Shown one piece after another: positions 1 through 6,283 of a DNA stretch of 8,262 nucleotides (position 1 is the stretch's first letter; each line of letters begins with the position of its first letter). Below the pieces are notes generated by a model that did no database searches, was not told the origin of the DNA, and saw only the letters and a list, made by a program, of their open reading frames with translations. The DNA comes from Candidatus Latescibacterota bacterium (lineage in GTDB: Bacteria; Latescibacterota; 4484-107): NCBI GenBank assembly GCA_030613045.1, contig JAUWMS010000082.1:1-8262 (forward strand). The letters are read 5' to 3'. Both the position numbers and the translations under genes were made by a program.

Positions 1-1
1 C

Positions 2-124
2 AAGCTAGCAGGTTACGACGTGTATCGGTTTGGTGGGTATGAGTTTGCCAAATCTAAGGGGATCATTGAGACTATCGGTAGTTTCTTCAAGGCGATCTTC
101 GAGTACTATTCAGTTGCGGTCTAA
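2..124 (+). CDS. 3' end of an unidentified protein gene (partial)
   Basis: This is an open frame entering from the left edge. It encodes 40 residues before a TAA at 122-124. The tail reads AGYDVYRFGGYEF followed by an amphipathic stretch rich in Ile and Phe (IIETIGSFFKAIFEYY). The 'GYxVYRFGGYE' ending reminds me of the C-terminal strand and helix of uncharacterised nuclease- or restriction-like proteins, but this is only a resemblance. The N-terminal part lies outside the window, so no function is assigned. The residue pattern (conserved-looking Tyr/Arg/Gly cluster, amphipathic tail) makes a real coding end more likely than chance. It runs in the same direction as the downstream genes but is separated from them by about 200 non-coding bases. 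Confidence 0.55.
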   Translation, partial: KLAGYDVYRFGGYEFAKSKGIIETIGSFFKAIFEYYSVAV

Positions 125-131
125 CCAGCGA

Positions 132-160
132 TTGCCCCCGACCGCGTTGAGCGCGGGCAA
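132..160. other. Imperfect hairpin in the 125-322 gene-free stretch
   Basis: TTGCCC at 132-137 pairs with GGGCAA at 155-160. Inside it GCG (144-146) can pair with CGC (152-154) around a TTGAG loop, leaving 138-143 as a bulge. An alternative inner pairing is CCGCG (142-146) with CGCGG (152-156). It lies just after the stop codon at 124 but has no following T-run, so it is not a convincing intrinsic terminator. I see no confident promoter in the rest of 161-322. TACTAT at 271-276 could be a weak -10 box but has no matching -35 box. Confidence 0.25.
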
Positions 161-310
161 ATCGGCGACTCTACGCGCTTTCGGGTTATCCTGTGGCGGA
201 GACTCTTTCCCACAGCTACCCGGCGGATGAAGCGCAAATCGTTATCCCCAGAAACGTTGAAGTTGTTAATTACTATGGAGATGTCAAAGCATCGTTCCTC
301 ATTTTTGAAT

Positions 311-316
311 GGGGGT
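311..316 (+). promoter_or_regulatory. G-rich ribosome binding site that sets the start at 323
   Basis: GGGGGT lies six bases before the ATG at 323. The frame is open upstream to an ATG at 227, but that earlier start has no comparable purine-rich site and would add 32 residues of low protein-like character. This site therefore favours the shorter product. Confidence 0.4.
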
Positions 317-322
317 ATAAAA

Positions 323-667
323 ATGTCAAGATCACTGGTTGTTCCTACTACACAGGGAAATCCTGGGCAAACAGGTGGGCCTTTTCCTATCCGAATGAGT
401 CAGGCTACCGCTCAGGCAATGGACTCTATTGCCGCGAAACAACAGGTAAGACTGGAAGCACTCGTCAGTGAGGTGCTCGAAGAGTATATCGCCAGCCAAT
501 CTTTTGCCAAAAGGCAAAGTGGGGCGGCATTCTTGCTGTCTCTTGCCGGTATGTTCAATTCCGGGATCGGCAATGTTTCTGAAAACGTGCAACCTATTGT
601 GGCTGATTTTTTGTTGAAGAAGCAAAGGGTTGAAAAAATGTGCAACTTCATAATGGGAATTACGTAA
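323..667 (+). CDS. Small antitoxin-like protein (114 aa), orphan
   Basis: The predicted protein has 114 residues. Residues 1-25 are Pro/Gly-rich and probably disordered. Residues 26-60 form a predicted helix (SQATAQAMDSI to EEYIASQ). Residues 63-104 carry a segment (AKRQSGAAFLLSLAGMFNSG, then SENVQPIVADFLLKK) that I recall from the C-terminal part of small antitoxin-like proteins encoded beside PIN-type toxins. This match is from memory and not verified. The gene lies 14 bases before hicB, in the same direction. No PIN-type toxin follows it. The last nine residues (MCNFIMGIT) look unlike a family tail, so the 3' end may have been altered by rearrangement, leaving an orphan. A DNA-binding role in regulating the following hicBA genes is possible but not shown. 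The start at 323 is chosen for its ribosome site; 395 and 419 are alternative in-frame ATGs. Confidence 0.5.
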   Translation: MSRSLVVPTTQGNPGQTGGPFPIRMSQATAQAMDSIAAKQQVRLEALVSEVLEEYIASQSFAKRQSGAAFLLSLAGMFNSGIGNVSENVQPIVADFLLKKQRVEKMCNFIMGIT

Positions 668-674
668 CGGAGGA
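668..674 (+). promoter_or_regulatory. Shine-Dalgarno site that sets the hicB start
   Basis: CGGAGGA sits about eight bases before the ATG at 682 and directly after the stop codon of the previous gene. An in-frame ATG at 640 would give 14 extra residues unlike any HicB, so 682 is the better start. GTG at 676 and TTG at 679 are in frame but too close to the site. Confidence 0.7.
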
Positions 675-681
675 TGTGTTG

Positions 682-912
682 ATGACAGTTCGCCAGTTCA
701 CAGTCATCATAGAACCGGACGAGGACGCATTTCATGCCTACGCCCCGGCTCTGCCCGGTTGCCACACTTTTGGAGCCACCGTCGAGGAAGCACAAAGCAA
801 CATTGCAGAAGCTATCGCATTACATATTGAATGCATGGAAGATGAGGAACTTATCCCCATTGAACGTGAACCCCTATTTATCACTCGTCTATCCGTGCCG
901 GTGGCAGCATGA
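682..912 (+). CDS. hicB: HicB-family antitoxin
   Basis: A 76-residue protein with the compact HicB pattern: a beta strand FTVIIEPDEDAFHAY, the conserved 'PALPGCHTFGATVEEA' turn (about residues 22-37) and a helix NIAEAIALHIECMEDE. This is the partial RNase H-like fold that in known systems binds and neutralises the HicA mRNA interferase. The protein ends soon after the core, so it has no C-terminal helix-turn-helix or ribbon-helix-helix domain. Longer HicB proteins carry such a domain and use it to repress their own promoter, so regulation here may need another protein. Its stop overlaps the hicA start by four bases (ATGA at 909-912), implying coupled translation. The order is antitoxin first. 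Family assignment is firm; activity is inferred. Confidence 0.9.
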   Translation: MTVRQFTVIIEPDEDAFHAYAPALPGCHTFGATVEEAQSNIAEAIALHIECMEDEELIPIEREPLFITRLSVPVAA

Positions 913-1151
913 GTACCAAACTCCCACGAGTTGATTGCCGTCAAGTAATTCGCGCCTTGAAGCGTACGGGCTTTGAGGAGCAAAGGCAACGGGGAAGCCA
1001 TTTGCATCTGCATCGAGCGACCGATGAGAAGCGTGTTACCGTGCCTGTGCACAAAGGGCGTACAGTCCCGATTGGCACTCTGCGAGCCATTCTGCGTGAC
1101 GCGGACATCAGCGTTGACGAGTTACACAGACTTCTGAAAAAATCCCGTTAA
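909..1151 (+). CDS. hicA: HicA-family toxin (mRNA interferase)
   Basis: An 80-residue protein, a typical length for HicA, which folds like a double-stranded-RNA-binding domain and cleaves mRNA independently of the ribosome. It has the full family signature: an N-terminal helix RQVIRALKRTGFEE, the catalytic loop RQRGSHLHL with the expected active-site His31, and the conserved strand and helix VPVHKGRTVPIGTLRAILRDADIS (residues about 45-68). Nothing appears truncated and the catalytic His is present, so the toxin is probably active if expressed. It overlaps hicB by four bases, forming a compact two-gene module. Only 16 bases separate its stop from the first metabolic gene, and no terminator is visible in between, so read-through into the operon is likely. 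Confidence 0.92.
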   Translation: MSTKLPRVDCRQVIRALKRTGFEEQRQRGSHLHLHRATDEKRVTVPVHKGRTVPIGTLRAILRDADISVDELHRLLKKSR

Positions 1152-1167
1152 GCTCAGAGGATCAAAA

Positions 1168-2166
1168 ATGGAAGAGATCAAGATAACATTCCTCTCCAAA
1201 GAAGATATTGAATCCGTCTTAACCCTGGACGACGTCCTGAGGGTGACGGAAGAAGTCTATGCCCGTTTTGGGAAAGGAGAGGTCACTTCGCCTCCGAAGG
1301 TGTCGCTCCCTTTGCAGGAACCAAGCCTTCCCGGAATGCACTGGATCAACAGCATGCCGGCCTTCCTGAAATACCAAAACATTGTGGGAATCAAGTGGGT
1401 GAATGTCACTTCGGAGAATCGCAAGCGGGGGCTTCCCGTAACGATGGGAACCATCATTCTGAACGCTGCGGCTACGGGAACGCCGATAGCCATACTCGAT
1501 GGCACGTGGATCACCCACATGCGAACCGGAGCGTCCATAGCCATTGGGGCAAAATATTTTGCGCGCAAGGATTCTAAGGTGATCACGGTGGTAGGCTGCG
1601 GAGCGGAGGGACAAACGGGATTGGAAGCTACCTCCAGATTCTTTGATTTTGAGGAAGTGCATGCGGTGGATATCAATCCGGAAATCCAGGATGCGTTCGT
1701 TCGGGAAATGGCGAAAAAAACAGGCGTAAACATAGTGCCGCTTGATAACGTGAAAGATGCGGTTCGGGACTCGGATATCGTGTTCCTCGCCACTACGGCG
1801 GAAAAACCTCTGATGCTTTGCGAATGGGCCAAACCGGGCGATTTCATCACCACGGTTTCCTGTTTTTGCGATATTGATCACAAATTTGTGGAAACGTCCG
1901 ATAAGCTTTTTTTGGATGATACAGCATGCGCCTTGGGCCGGATTCGGATGATGGCCGGTCTGGACATTCCGGTGGAGAAAGTTTATGGCGACATCACCGA
2001 GGTGGCTGCCGGGAAAAAAGCAAAAAGAGAAAGCGATGAGGAGATCATAACGTACTCCCCTGCCGGTATGGGCGCTGTGGACGTGGGAGTCGCTTTTGAG
2101 GCGTTCGAATCGGCGGAGAAAAAGAACCTTGGGGAAATGGTAAGCCTGGGAAAATTTGAAGCATGA
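1168..2166 (+). CDS. Ornithine cyclodeaminase / mu-crystallin family protein
   Basis: A 332-residue protein, the usual family length. These enzymes use NAD(P)H to interconvert amino acids and cyclic or linear imines. Examples are ornithine cyclodeaminase, ketimine and pyrroline-2-carboxylate reductases, and SbnB-type opine-like enzymes. Lys76 (GIKWVN), Arg119 (MRTGA) and Asp235 (FCDID) correspond by motif, with a constant offset of seven, to the Lys69, Arg112 and Asp228 that I recall as active-site residues of Pseudomonas putida ornithine cyclodeaminase. The nucleotide loop is GCGAEG at 143-148. The C-terminal SPAGMGAVDVGVA segment is also typical. So the protein looks catalytically intact, but the substrate cannot be read from sequence. 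The start has a good site (CAGAGGA, 1155-1161). Its stop overlaps the opine dehydrogenase start by four bases, which suggests linked chemistry on one substrate. Confidence 0.88.
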   Translation: MEEIKITFLSKEDIESVLTLDDVLRVTEEVYARFGKGEVTSPPKVSLPLQEPSLPGMHWINSMPAFLKYQNIVGIKWVNVTSENRKRGLPVTMGTIILNAAATGTPIAILDGTWITHMRTGASIAIGAKYFARKDSKVITVVGCGAEGQTGLEATSRFFDFEEVHAVDINPEIQDAFVREMAKKTGVNIVPLDNVKDAVRDSDIVFLATTAEKPLMLCEWAKPGDFITTVSCFCDIDHKFVETSDKLFLDDTACALGRIRMMAGLDIPVEKVYGDITEVAAGKKAKRESDEEIITYSPAGMGAVDVGVAFEAFESAEKKNLGEMVSLGKFEA

Positions 2167-3254
2167 AAAAACCGAAAGTGGCTATCTTAGGCGCGGGAAA
2201 TGGAGGACAAGCTATCGCAGGATGGATGGCCTCACAAGGCTGTGATGTGGGCATTACCGACCTTTTTCCCGAATATCTTTCTCCGCTGCATACATTGGGA
2301 AAGGTGGAGTTATTTGGATCGGTCGTGGCGAAAGGGAATTGGACGGTATATGATAATCCGGCGGAATGTGTCGAGGGGGCTGATGTCATTATGATGGTAA
2401 CTGCGGCTCCCGGGCACAAAGGGATTATCGAAAAAGTAGCTCCTGCGCTCAAAGACGGACAGATCGTTGTGGTGAGTCCGGGTTACTGGTCGCATCTGAC
2501 GATTCCCGCTTATCTGAGGAGCATGGGGTGCGAACCTGAGCTTATCTATGTTGAAACGCAGTCCCTGATTTATGCCTGCCGGGCGGTGAAGCCGGGGAAG
2601 GTTTTTATCAGCTATGTCAAAGATGAACTTGGCATCGGGGTTCGACCGAAAGAGGAAGCTGTCCGGGTGCAGGAGATGATGAGGCCGTTTTACCCTCAAC
2701 TCAAGGATCGGGGTAATATCTTCCAGGTTAGTCTGGATAATGTGAATTTCCCCCTCCATCCGTCCATTCTTCTTCTGAACGCCGGCTGGGCAGAGAACAC
2801 CCAGGGCAACTGGATTTTCTACAAAGAAGGGCCCTCACCGGGTATCATACGGATAATCGAGGAGATAGATGCGGAGAGATTGGCTCTGGGAAAAGCCATC
2901 GGTCTGACGCTCACTCCGGTATATGAACTTTTGAAAAAATACTATACGGTTCCGGGAGAAAATGATCTTCTCTCTCTTTTGAAGCTGAATCCCGCCTATC
3001 GGGAAATAAAGGCTCCGCCCGTTATTGATTATCGTTATTTTACAGAAGATGTCCCCTATGGTTTGGTTCCGATGAGTGCCCTTTCCAAGGCGTTTGGTCT
3101 CTCAACACCGGTGATGGATTCTGTGATCCAATTGGTCTCCACGCTTCTGGGCAAAAATTTTCGGAAGACAGGGTACGGACTGGCGGAACTCGGGCTGGAA
3201 GGGATTTCAAAAAACGCGCTGTCCCACAGGTTGAAAGAAGGGAATGGGAAATGA
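2163..3254 (+). CDS. NAD(P)-dependent opine dehydrogenase (octopine/nopaline type)
   Basis: A 363-residue protein of standard length. Opine dehydrogenases reversibly join the amino group of an amino acid to a 2-oxo acid by reductive condensation. The N-terminal Rossmann domain begins VAILGAGNGGQAIAG, with GxGxxG at residues 10-15. The C-terminal helical domain contains NVNFPLHP with Asn195 and His199, and RYFTEDVPYGLVP with Arg291 and Asp296. The spacings match the Asn198/His202 and Arg292/Asp297 sets that I recall for Arthrobacter N-(1-D-carboxyethyl)-L-norvaline dehydrogenase, so the active site appears complete. Translation is probably coupled to the previous gene, because the start overlaps its stop (ATGA) and only a weak purine-rich site precedes it. 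It overlaps the next gene by four bases as well. Physiological direction (synthesis or breakdown) and substrates are unknown. Confidence 0.88.
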   Translation: MKKPKVAILGAGNGGQAIAGWMASQGCDVGITDLFPEYLSPLHTLGKVELFGSVVAKGNWTVYDNPAECVEGADVIMMVTAAPGHKGIIEKVAPALKDGQIVVVSPGYWSHLTIPAYLRSMGCEPELIYVETQSLIYACRAVKPGKVFISYVKDELGIGVRPKEEAVRVQEMMRPFYPQLKDRGNIFQVSLDNVNFPLHPSILLLNAGWAENTQGNWIFYKEGPSPGIIRIIEEIDAERLALGKAIGLTLTPVYELLKKYYTVPGENDLLSLLKLNPAYREIKAPPVIDYRYFTEDVPYGLVPMSALSKAFGLSTPVMDSVIQLVSTLLGKNFRKTGYGLAELGLEGISKNALSHRLKEGNGK

Positions 3255-5080
3255 TCGGTTATATTTGCGATGAAGCACTGAAACAGGAGTTGAACAACAA
3301 CAACCGGAATTACTGGGACGTGTATATCGGAGAGATAAATGAGCAGTTAGGGCTATGCGCCGCCCCACACGCTCTTCAGAAATTCGAGCATGAGGATGCG
3401 ATAAAGGAGAGTACCGCTTTGTTCGTAGGTCATCAATCCGGGCAAAGACTTACCAGTACCATGAAAAAAAATCTGCATGAATGGGTAAAAAAGGGCGGGC
3501 TATTGATAGGATTTGGGATAGAAGGATTAGATGAGGTGTTTGGCATAGAAACCCTGCGCACTGTTGAACAAAGCCAGGATGATTTCAGCGTATCGGGCTA
3601 TTTCGACCTCGGAAACCATCCGTTAAGCCAGGGGATTTATTCCGTTATCGCGCCTGCTCAAAAATTGCTGATTTTCTCGGACATCCGAGCGGTCGTGCCC
3701 GATTCGTCCGAGCAGATCGCCGGACTCTACCTCAAAGAGGAAGGCCGGGAAGAGGGAGCGGCCATCACCATAAACCAGGTTGGGAAAGGGTTGGCGGTGT
3801 ATTTCTCCTTCGACGTGGCGAAAACGTTCTGGGTGCTCCATCACGGCAAACCCGTATATGAGGGATCCGAAGGTCCGGGCAACCGATGGTGGATAAGAAG
3901 CCCTCAAAAAACGGTGATCGGAGATCACAGCGATAAAGTGGGATATGCCGATGAACTTTTGTTTCTGCTTCAGAATATCATCGCGTTAACGAAAACCCCG
4001 TTCATTTACCAGCTTCCGCCAAAGGGGGATACCATTCCGGCGGCGCTTTTCCACTGGGCGGGCGACGACGAAGGAGACGGAAAAGGCATCCAACTCAGAG
4101 CATCCAACTGGATGAAGGGAAAGGGCCTGCCGTATCACATCAATGTGATGGAAGTGGCGGGAGAGGAAATACCGCTCACCAAAGAAGATGCGGCCGCGAT
4201 CCTCAAGAACGGCCACGAACTCTCCTGCCATTACAACTTCACCATCTACGATGGCAAACAGAAGGAATCGGATAAAGATAATCCCTTGATGGCCAGCGAA
4301 CCTGAGGTGGAAAGACAGGCCGAGCGTTTCAAGAATAAATTCGGTCTGAAGCCTCTGGCCGGAGCGAACCATTGCTGTATCTGGTACGGAGGATCTGAAC
4401 CGGCAAAATGGATGAAGAAAGTCGGCGGCATAGCCAACAACCATTATTGCTCGCCTGGACACACTTTTAATGGCAGCAGTTTAAATTTTGGTTTTGGGAC
4501 CTCCTATCCCTATTATTTTTACGACGATGCAAAAAACGGGAATAAGCGGATCGGTTTTATGGAGATCCCCATCACCGGATACGAATTGGGACATAGGGCG
4601 TCCAGTCTTGGGGATAAGATGGAGGTAGATTTATCGGAAGTGGCTATGGCGGTGGATGTGGCGGCGACCTATCATCTGATCTTCAATATGTTTTACCATC
4701 CTGTTTATATTCACGAGGAGTCCGGTGCGAGGAAGGCCATAGAGGAATTTCTGGATACCATCGCCGAAAAGGGAATCCCCGTGGTCCACATGGGAACCAA
4801 TGCCGTTGCCGAGTGGTGGAATAAGCGGCGGGAATCCAGGGTGTCCAATGTGACTTGCGACAGGCACACTTGGTCTTTTGACGCCTCGTGTTCTTACAAA
4901 GAAGGCATGATCATTAAAATTCCGGTGGACGAAAAAGCAATGAATCTGAGGATAGACGATCAGGAGCGTGCCTTTGAAACAAAAGAGGAATTCGGTTATA
5001 CATGGCTGTATTTTATTTGCCCCTGGGGCGATCATAAAGTACACCTGAAAGCCGAAGGGAGCATGGAATGGAAAAAGTAA
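3251..5080 (+). CDS. Two-part protein: GATase-like N-terminus plus polysaccharide-deacetylase-like region
   Basis: A 609-residue protein without a visible signal peptide, so probably cytoplasmic. Residues 1-250 read like a glutamine-amidotransferase-like alpha/beta domain of the type found beside glycosidases (LHEWVKKGGLLIGFG at about 75-89; GKGLAVYFSFDV at about 178-189). Residues 262-520 resemble a NodB-type deacetylase barrel: the Asp-rich FHWAGDDEGDG with Asp272/Asp273, then NGHELSCHYN with His322 and His327, and late FYHPVYI with His483. In classical NodB proteins the second motif is H(S/T)xxH. Here the equivalent of the last His is Thr331, so the metal site differs. Residues 540-605 look like a small beta-rich C-terminal domain. 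It is tightly coupled to its neighbours, with a four-base overlap before it and thirteen after. A hydrolase acting on an acyl-amide or glycan-like substrate is a reasonable guess; the exact family is uncertain. Confidence 0.6.
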   Translation: MIGYICDEALKQELNNNNRNYWDVYIGEINEQLGLCAAPHALQKFEHEDAIKESTALFVGHQSGQRLTSTMKKNLHEWVKKGGLLIGFGIEGLDEVFGIETLRTVEQSQDDFSVSGYFDLGNHPLSQGIYSVIAPAQKLLIFSDIRAVVPDSSEQIAGLYLKEEGREEGAAITINQVGKGLAVYFSFDVAKTFWVLHHGKPVYEGSEGPGNRWWIRSPQKTVIGDHSDKVGYADELLFLLQNIIALTKTPFIYQLPPKGDTIPAALFHWAGDDEGDGKGIQLRASNWMKGKGLPYHINVMEVAGEEIPLTKEDAAAILKNGHELSCHYNFTIYDGKQKESDKDNPLMASEPEVERQAERFKNKFGLKPLAGANHCCIWYGGSEPAKWMKKVGGIANNHYCSPGHTFNGSSLNFGFGTSYPYYFYDDAKNGNKRIGFMEIPITGYELGHRASSLGDKMEVDLSEVAMAVDVAATYHLIFNMFYHPVYIHEESGARKAIEEFLDTIAEKGIPVVHMGTNAVAEWWNKRRESRVSNVTCDRHTWSFDASCSYKEGMIIKIPVDEKAMNLRIDDQERAFETKEEFGYTWLYFICPWGDHKVHLKAEGSMEWKK

Positions 5081-6237
5081 GACTGGCTATAGCTGGCATG
5101 GGGCATCGTGGGCTTGCTCTCACCAAAGGACATCAGAAGCTGAAAACGTGCAAGGTGGTGGCCATCTGTGATCAGATCAAACCCCTCGTGGAGAAGGCGC
5201 ATCGGGAACTTGGGGATCCGGATATCGCGCAGTACACCGACTTCAGCGAGATGTTGGAGCGGAGCGATATTGACGCAGTGGCGGTCTATACGTTTCCGAC
5301 CACTCAGATAGATTTGGTCTGTGAGGCGCTCGAAGCCGGAAAACACGCGTGCTGCGAAGTGCCGCTGACCGATTCGATCGAGGACTGCTGGAAGCTGATT
5401 CGGACGGTGGAGAAAACAGGTCTGAAGTTTCAACTTCAGGAGCAGACGCGCTATTGGCCCTTCATTCTGGCCTGGAAGAAAATAGTCAAAGAAGGCACAT
5501 TGGGCAAGATCGTCTTTGCCGAAGGACAATATATCGGATTTTACGATTTTGTGTATAATTTCTGGAATCCCAGTACCGGCGAGTTTCCCGGGTTCGAATA
5601 TGTTCGGAAGCATCCCGAAAAGGTGGAAAAAACCTGGCGCGAGGATTTACAGCACCCCATCTACTATCTCCCGCACGAACTCAGTCCGTTGCTGCACATT
5701 CTTGATGACCGGGTGGTAAAAGTATCCGCCATGGGAACCCGAAAAACGAGTTACGCCGTTCCGGAGATCGGGAGATCGGACATCGAAGTGGCCCTGATGC
5801 ACACGGAAAAGGATACGGTGATGCGGCTGGCTGCCGGGTTCAATATCCCGCGCGGGGTTCCGCATCACTGGTACCATCTGTTGGGAACCGAGGGAACGGT
5901 GGAAACGAAGCGGTCGGATCCGGATGAGGACATGATGTGGCTTTCGGATTCCTATATGGAGGCTCCGGCTAAGGTGAACTGGGGCTGGAAGCATAGTCCG
6001 ATCCCAAAGGAGGCGTTGGAAAGCGGCCACAGCGGAGCGGACTATTATCCGATGGCAGAGTTCGTCAAAAGTATTGCTGAAGATACCACGCCTCCGCTCG
6101 ATGTGTACAAAGCCGTGGAGACGGCGGCTCCGGCCATTTTAGCAGCGCAGTCAATAGATGAAGGCAACACCTGTCTCGAAGTGCCTGATTTTCGACCCGG
6201 GAAAAATCGCGCCAAAGGTCAGGAACCCCCAAGATAG
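5068..6237 (+). CDS. Gfo/Idh/MocA family oxidoreductase, GH109-like 'EVP' type
   Basis: A 389-residue protein with an N-terminal Rossmann domain (LAIAGMGHRG, GxGxxG at 10-15; acidic end of the second strand AICD). The family hallmark EKP, in which the Lys is catalytic in dehydrogenases, reads CEVPL here (Glu97-Val98-Pro99). The following DSIEDCWKLIRTVEKTG, and the LPHELSPLLHIL segment (about 201-212), resemble the NAD-dependent alpha-N-acetylgalactosaminidases of family GH109. Those enzymes also lack the Lys and use a transient oxidation for glycoside cleavage. So it may act as a glycosidase or epimerase rather than a simple dehydrogenase. The start at 5068 lies inside the end of the preceding gene and has an AAGGGA site seven bases upstream. 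Specific substrate is unknown. Family assignment is firm; the GH109-like reading is inference. Confidence 0.85.
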   Translation: MEKVRLAIAGMGHRGLALTKGHQKLKTCKVVAICDQIKPLVEKAHRELGDPDIAQYTDFSEMLERSDIDAVAVYTFPTTQIDLVCEALEAGKHACCEVPLTDSIEDCWKLIRTVEKTGLKFQLQEQTRYWPFILAWKKIVKEGTLGKIVFAEGQYIGFYDFVYNFWNPSTGEFPGFEYVRKHPEKVEKTWREDLQHPIYYLPHELSPLLHILDDRVVKVSAMGTRKTSYAVPEIGRSDIEVALMHTEKDTVMRLAAGFNIPRGVPHHWYHLLGTEGTVETKRSDPDEDMMWLSDSYMEAPAKVNWGWKHSPIPKEALESGHSGADYYPMAEFVKSIAEDTTPPLDVYKAVETAAPAILAAQSIDEGNTCLEVPDFRPGKNRAKGQEPPR

Positions 6238-6272
6238 CAACGCTCCTTTGAGATTTTGTGGATAGAAAACAC

Positions 6273-6277
6273 AGGAG
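6273..6277 (+). promoter_or_regulatory. Strong ribosome binding site before the URO-D family gene
   Basis: AGGAG lies six bases before the ATG at 6284, within a 46-base gap (6238-6283). Unlike the overlapping genes upstream, this gene can start translation independently. I see no terminator or convincing promoter in the gap, so it probably shares the operon transcript. Confidence 0.65.
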
Positions 6278-6283
6278 ATCCCC

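Noticed and set aside
193..471. 92-residue open frame overlapping the start of the antitoxin-like gene
   Set aside because: No recognisable motif and no good ribosome site. It overlaps a better-supported frame for about half its length.
1219..1881. Long opposite-strand open frames inside the cyclodeaminase-family gene
   Set aside because: They are rich in Arg, His and Ser with no domain pattern, and the forward frame has full family motifs.
1168..3254. Staphylopine/pseudopaline-type metallophore synthesis genes
   Set aside because: No nicotianamine-synthase-like gene, histidine racemase, exporter or uptake gene is present, and the opine dehydrogenase looks like the octopine/nopaline type rather than CntM.
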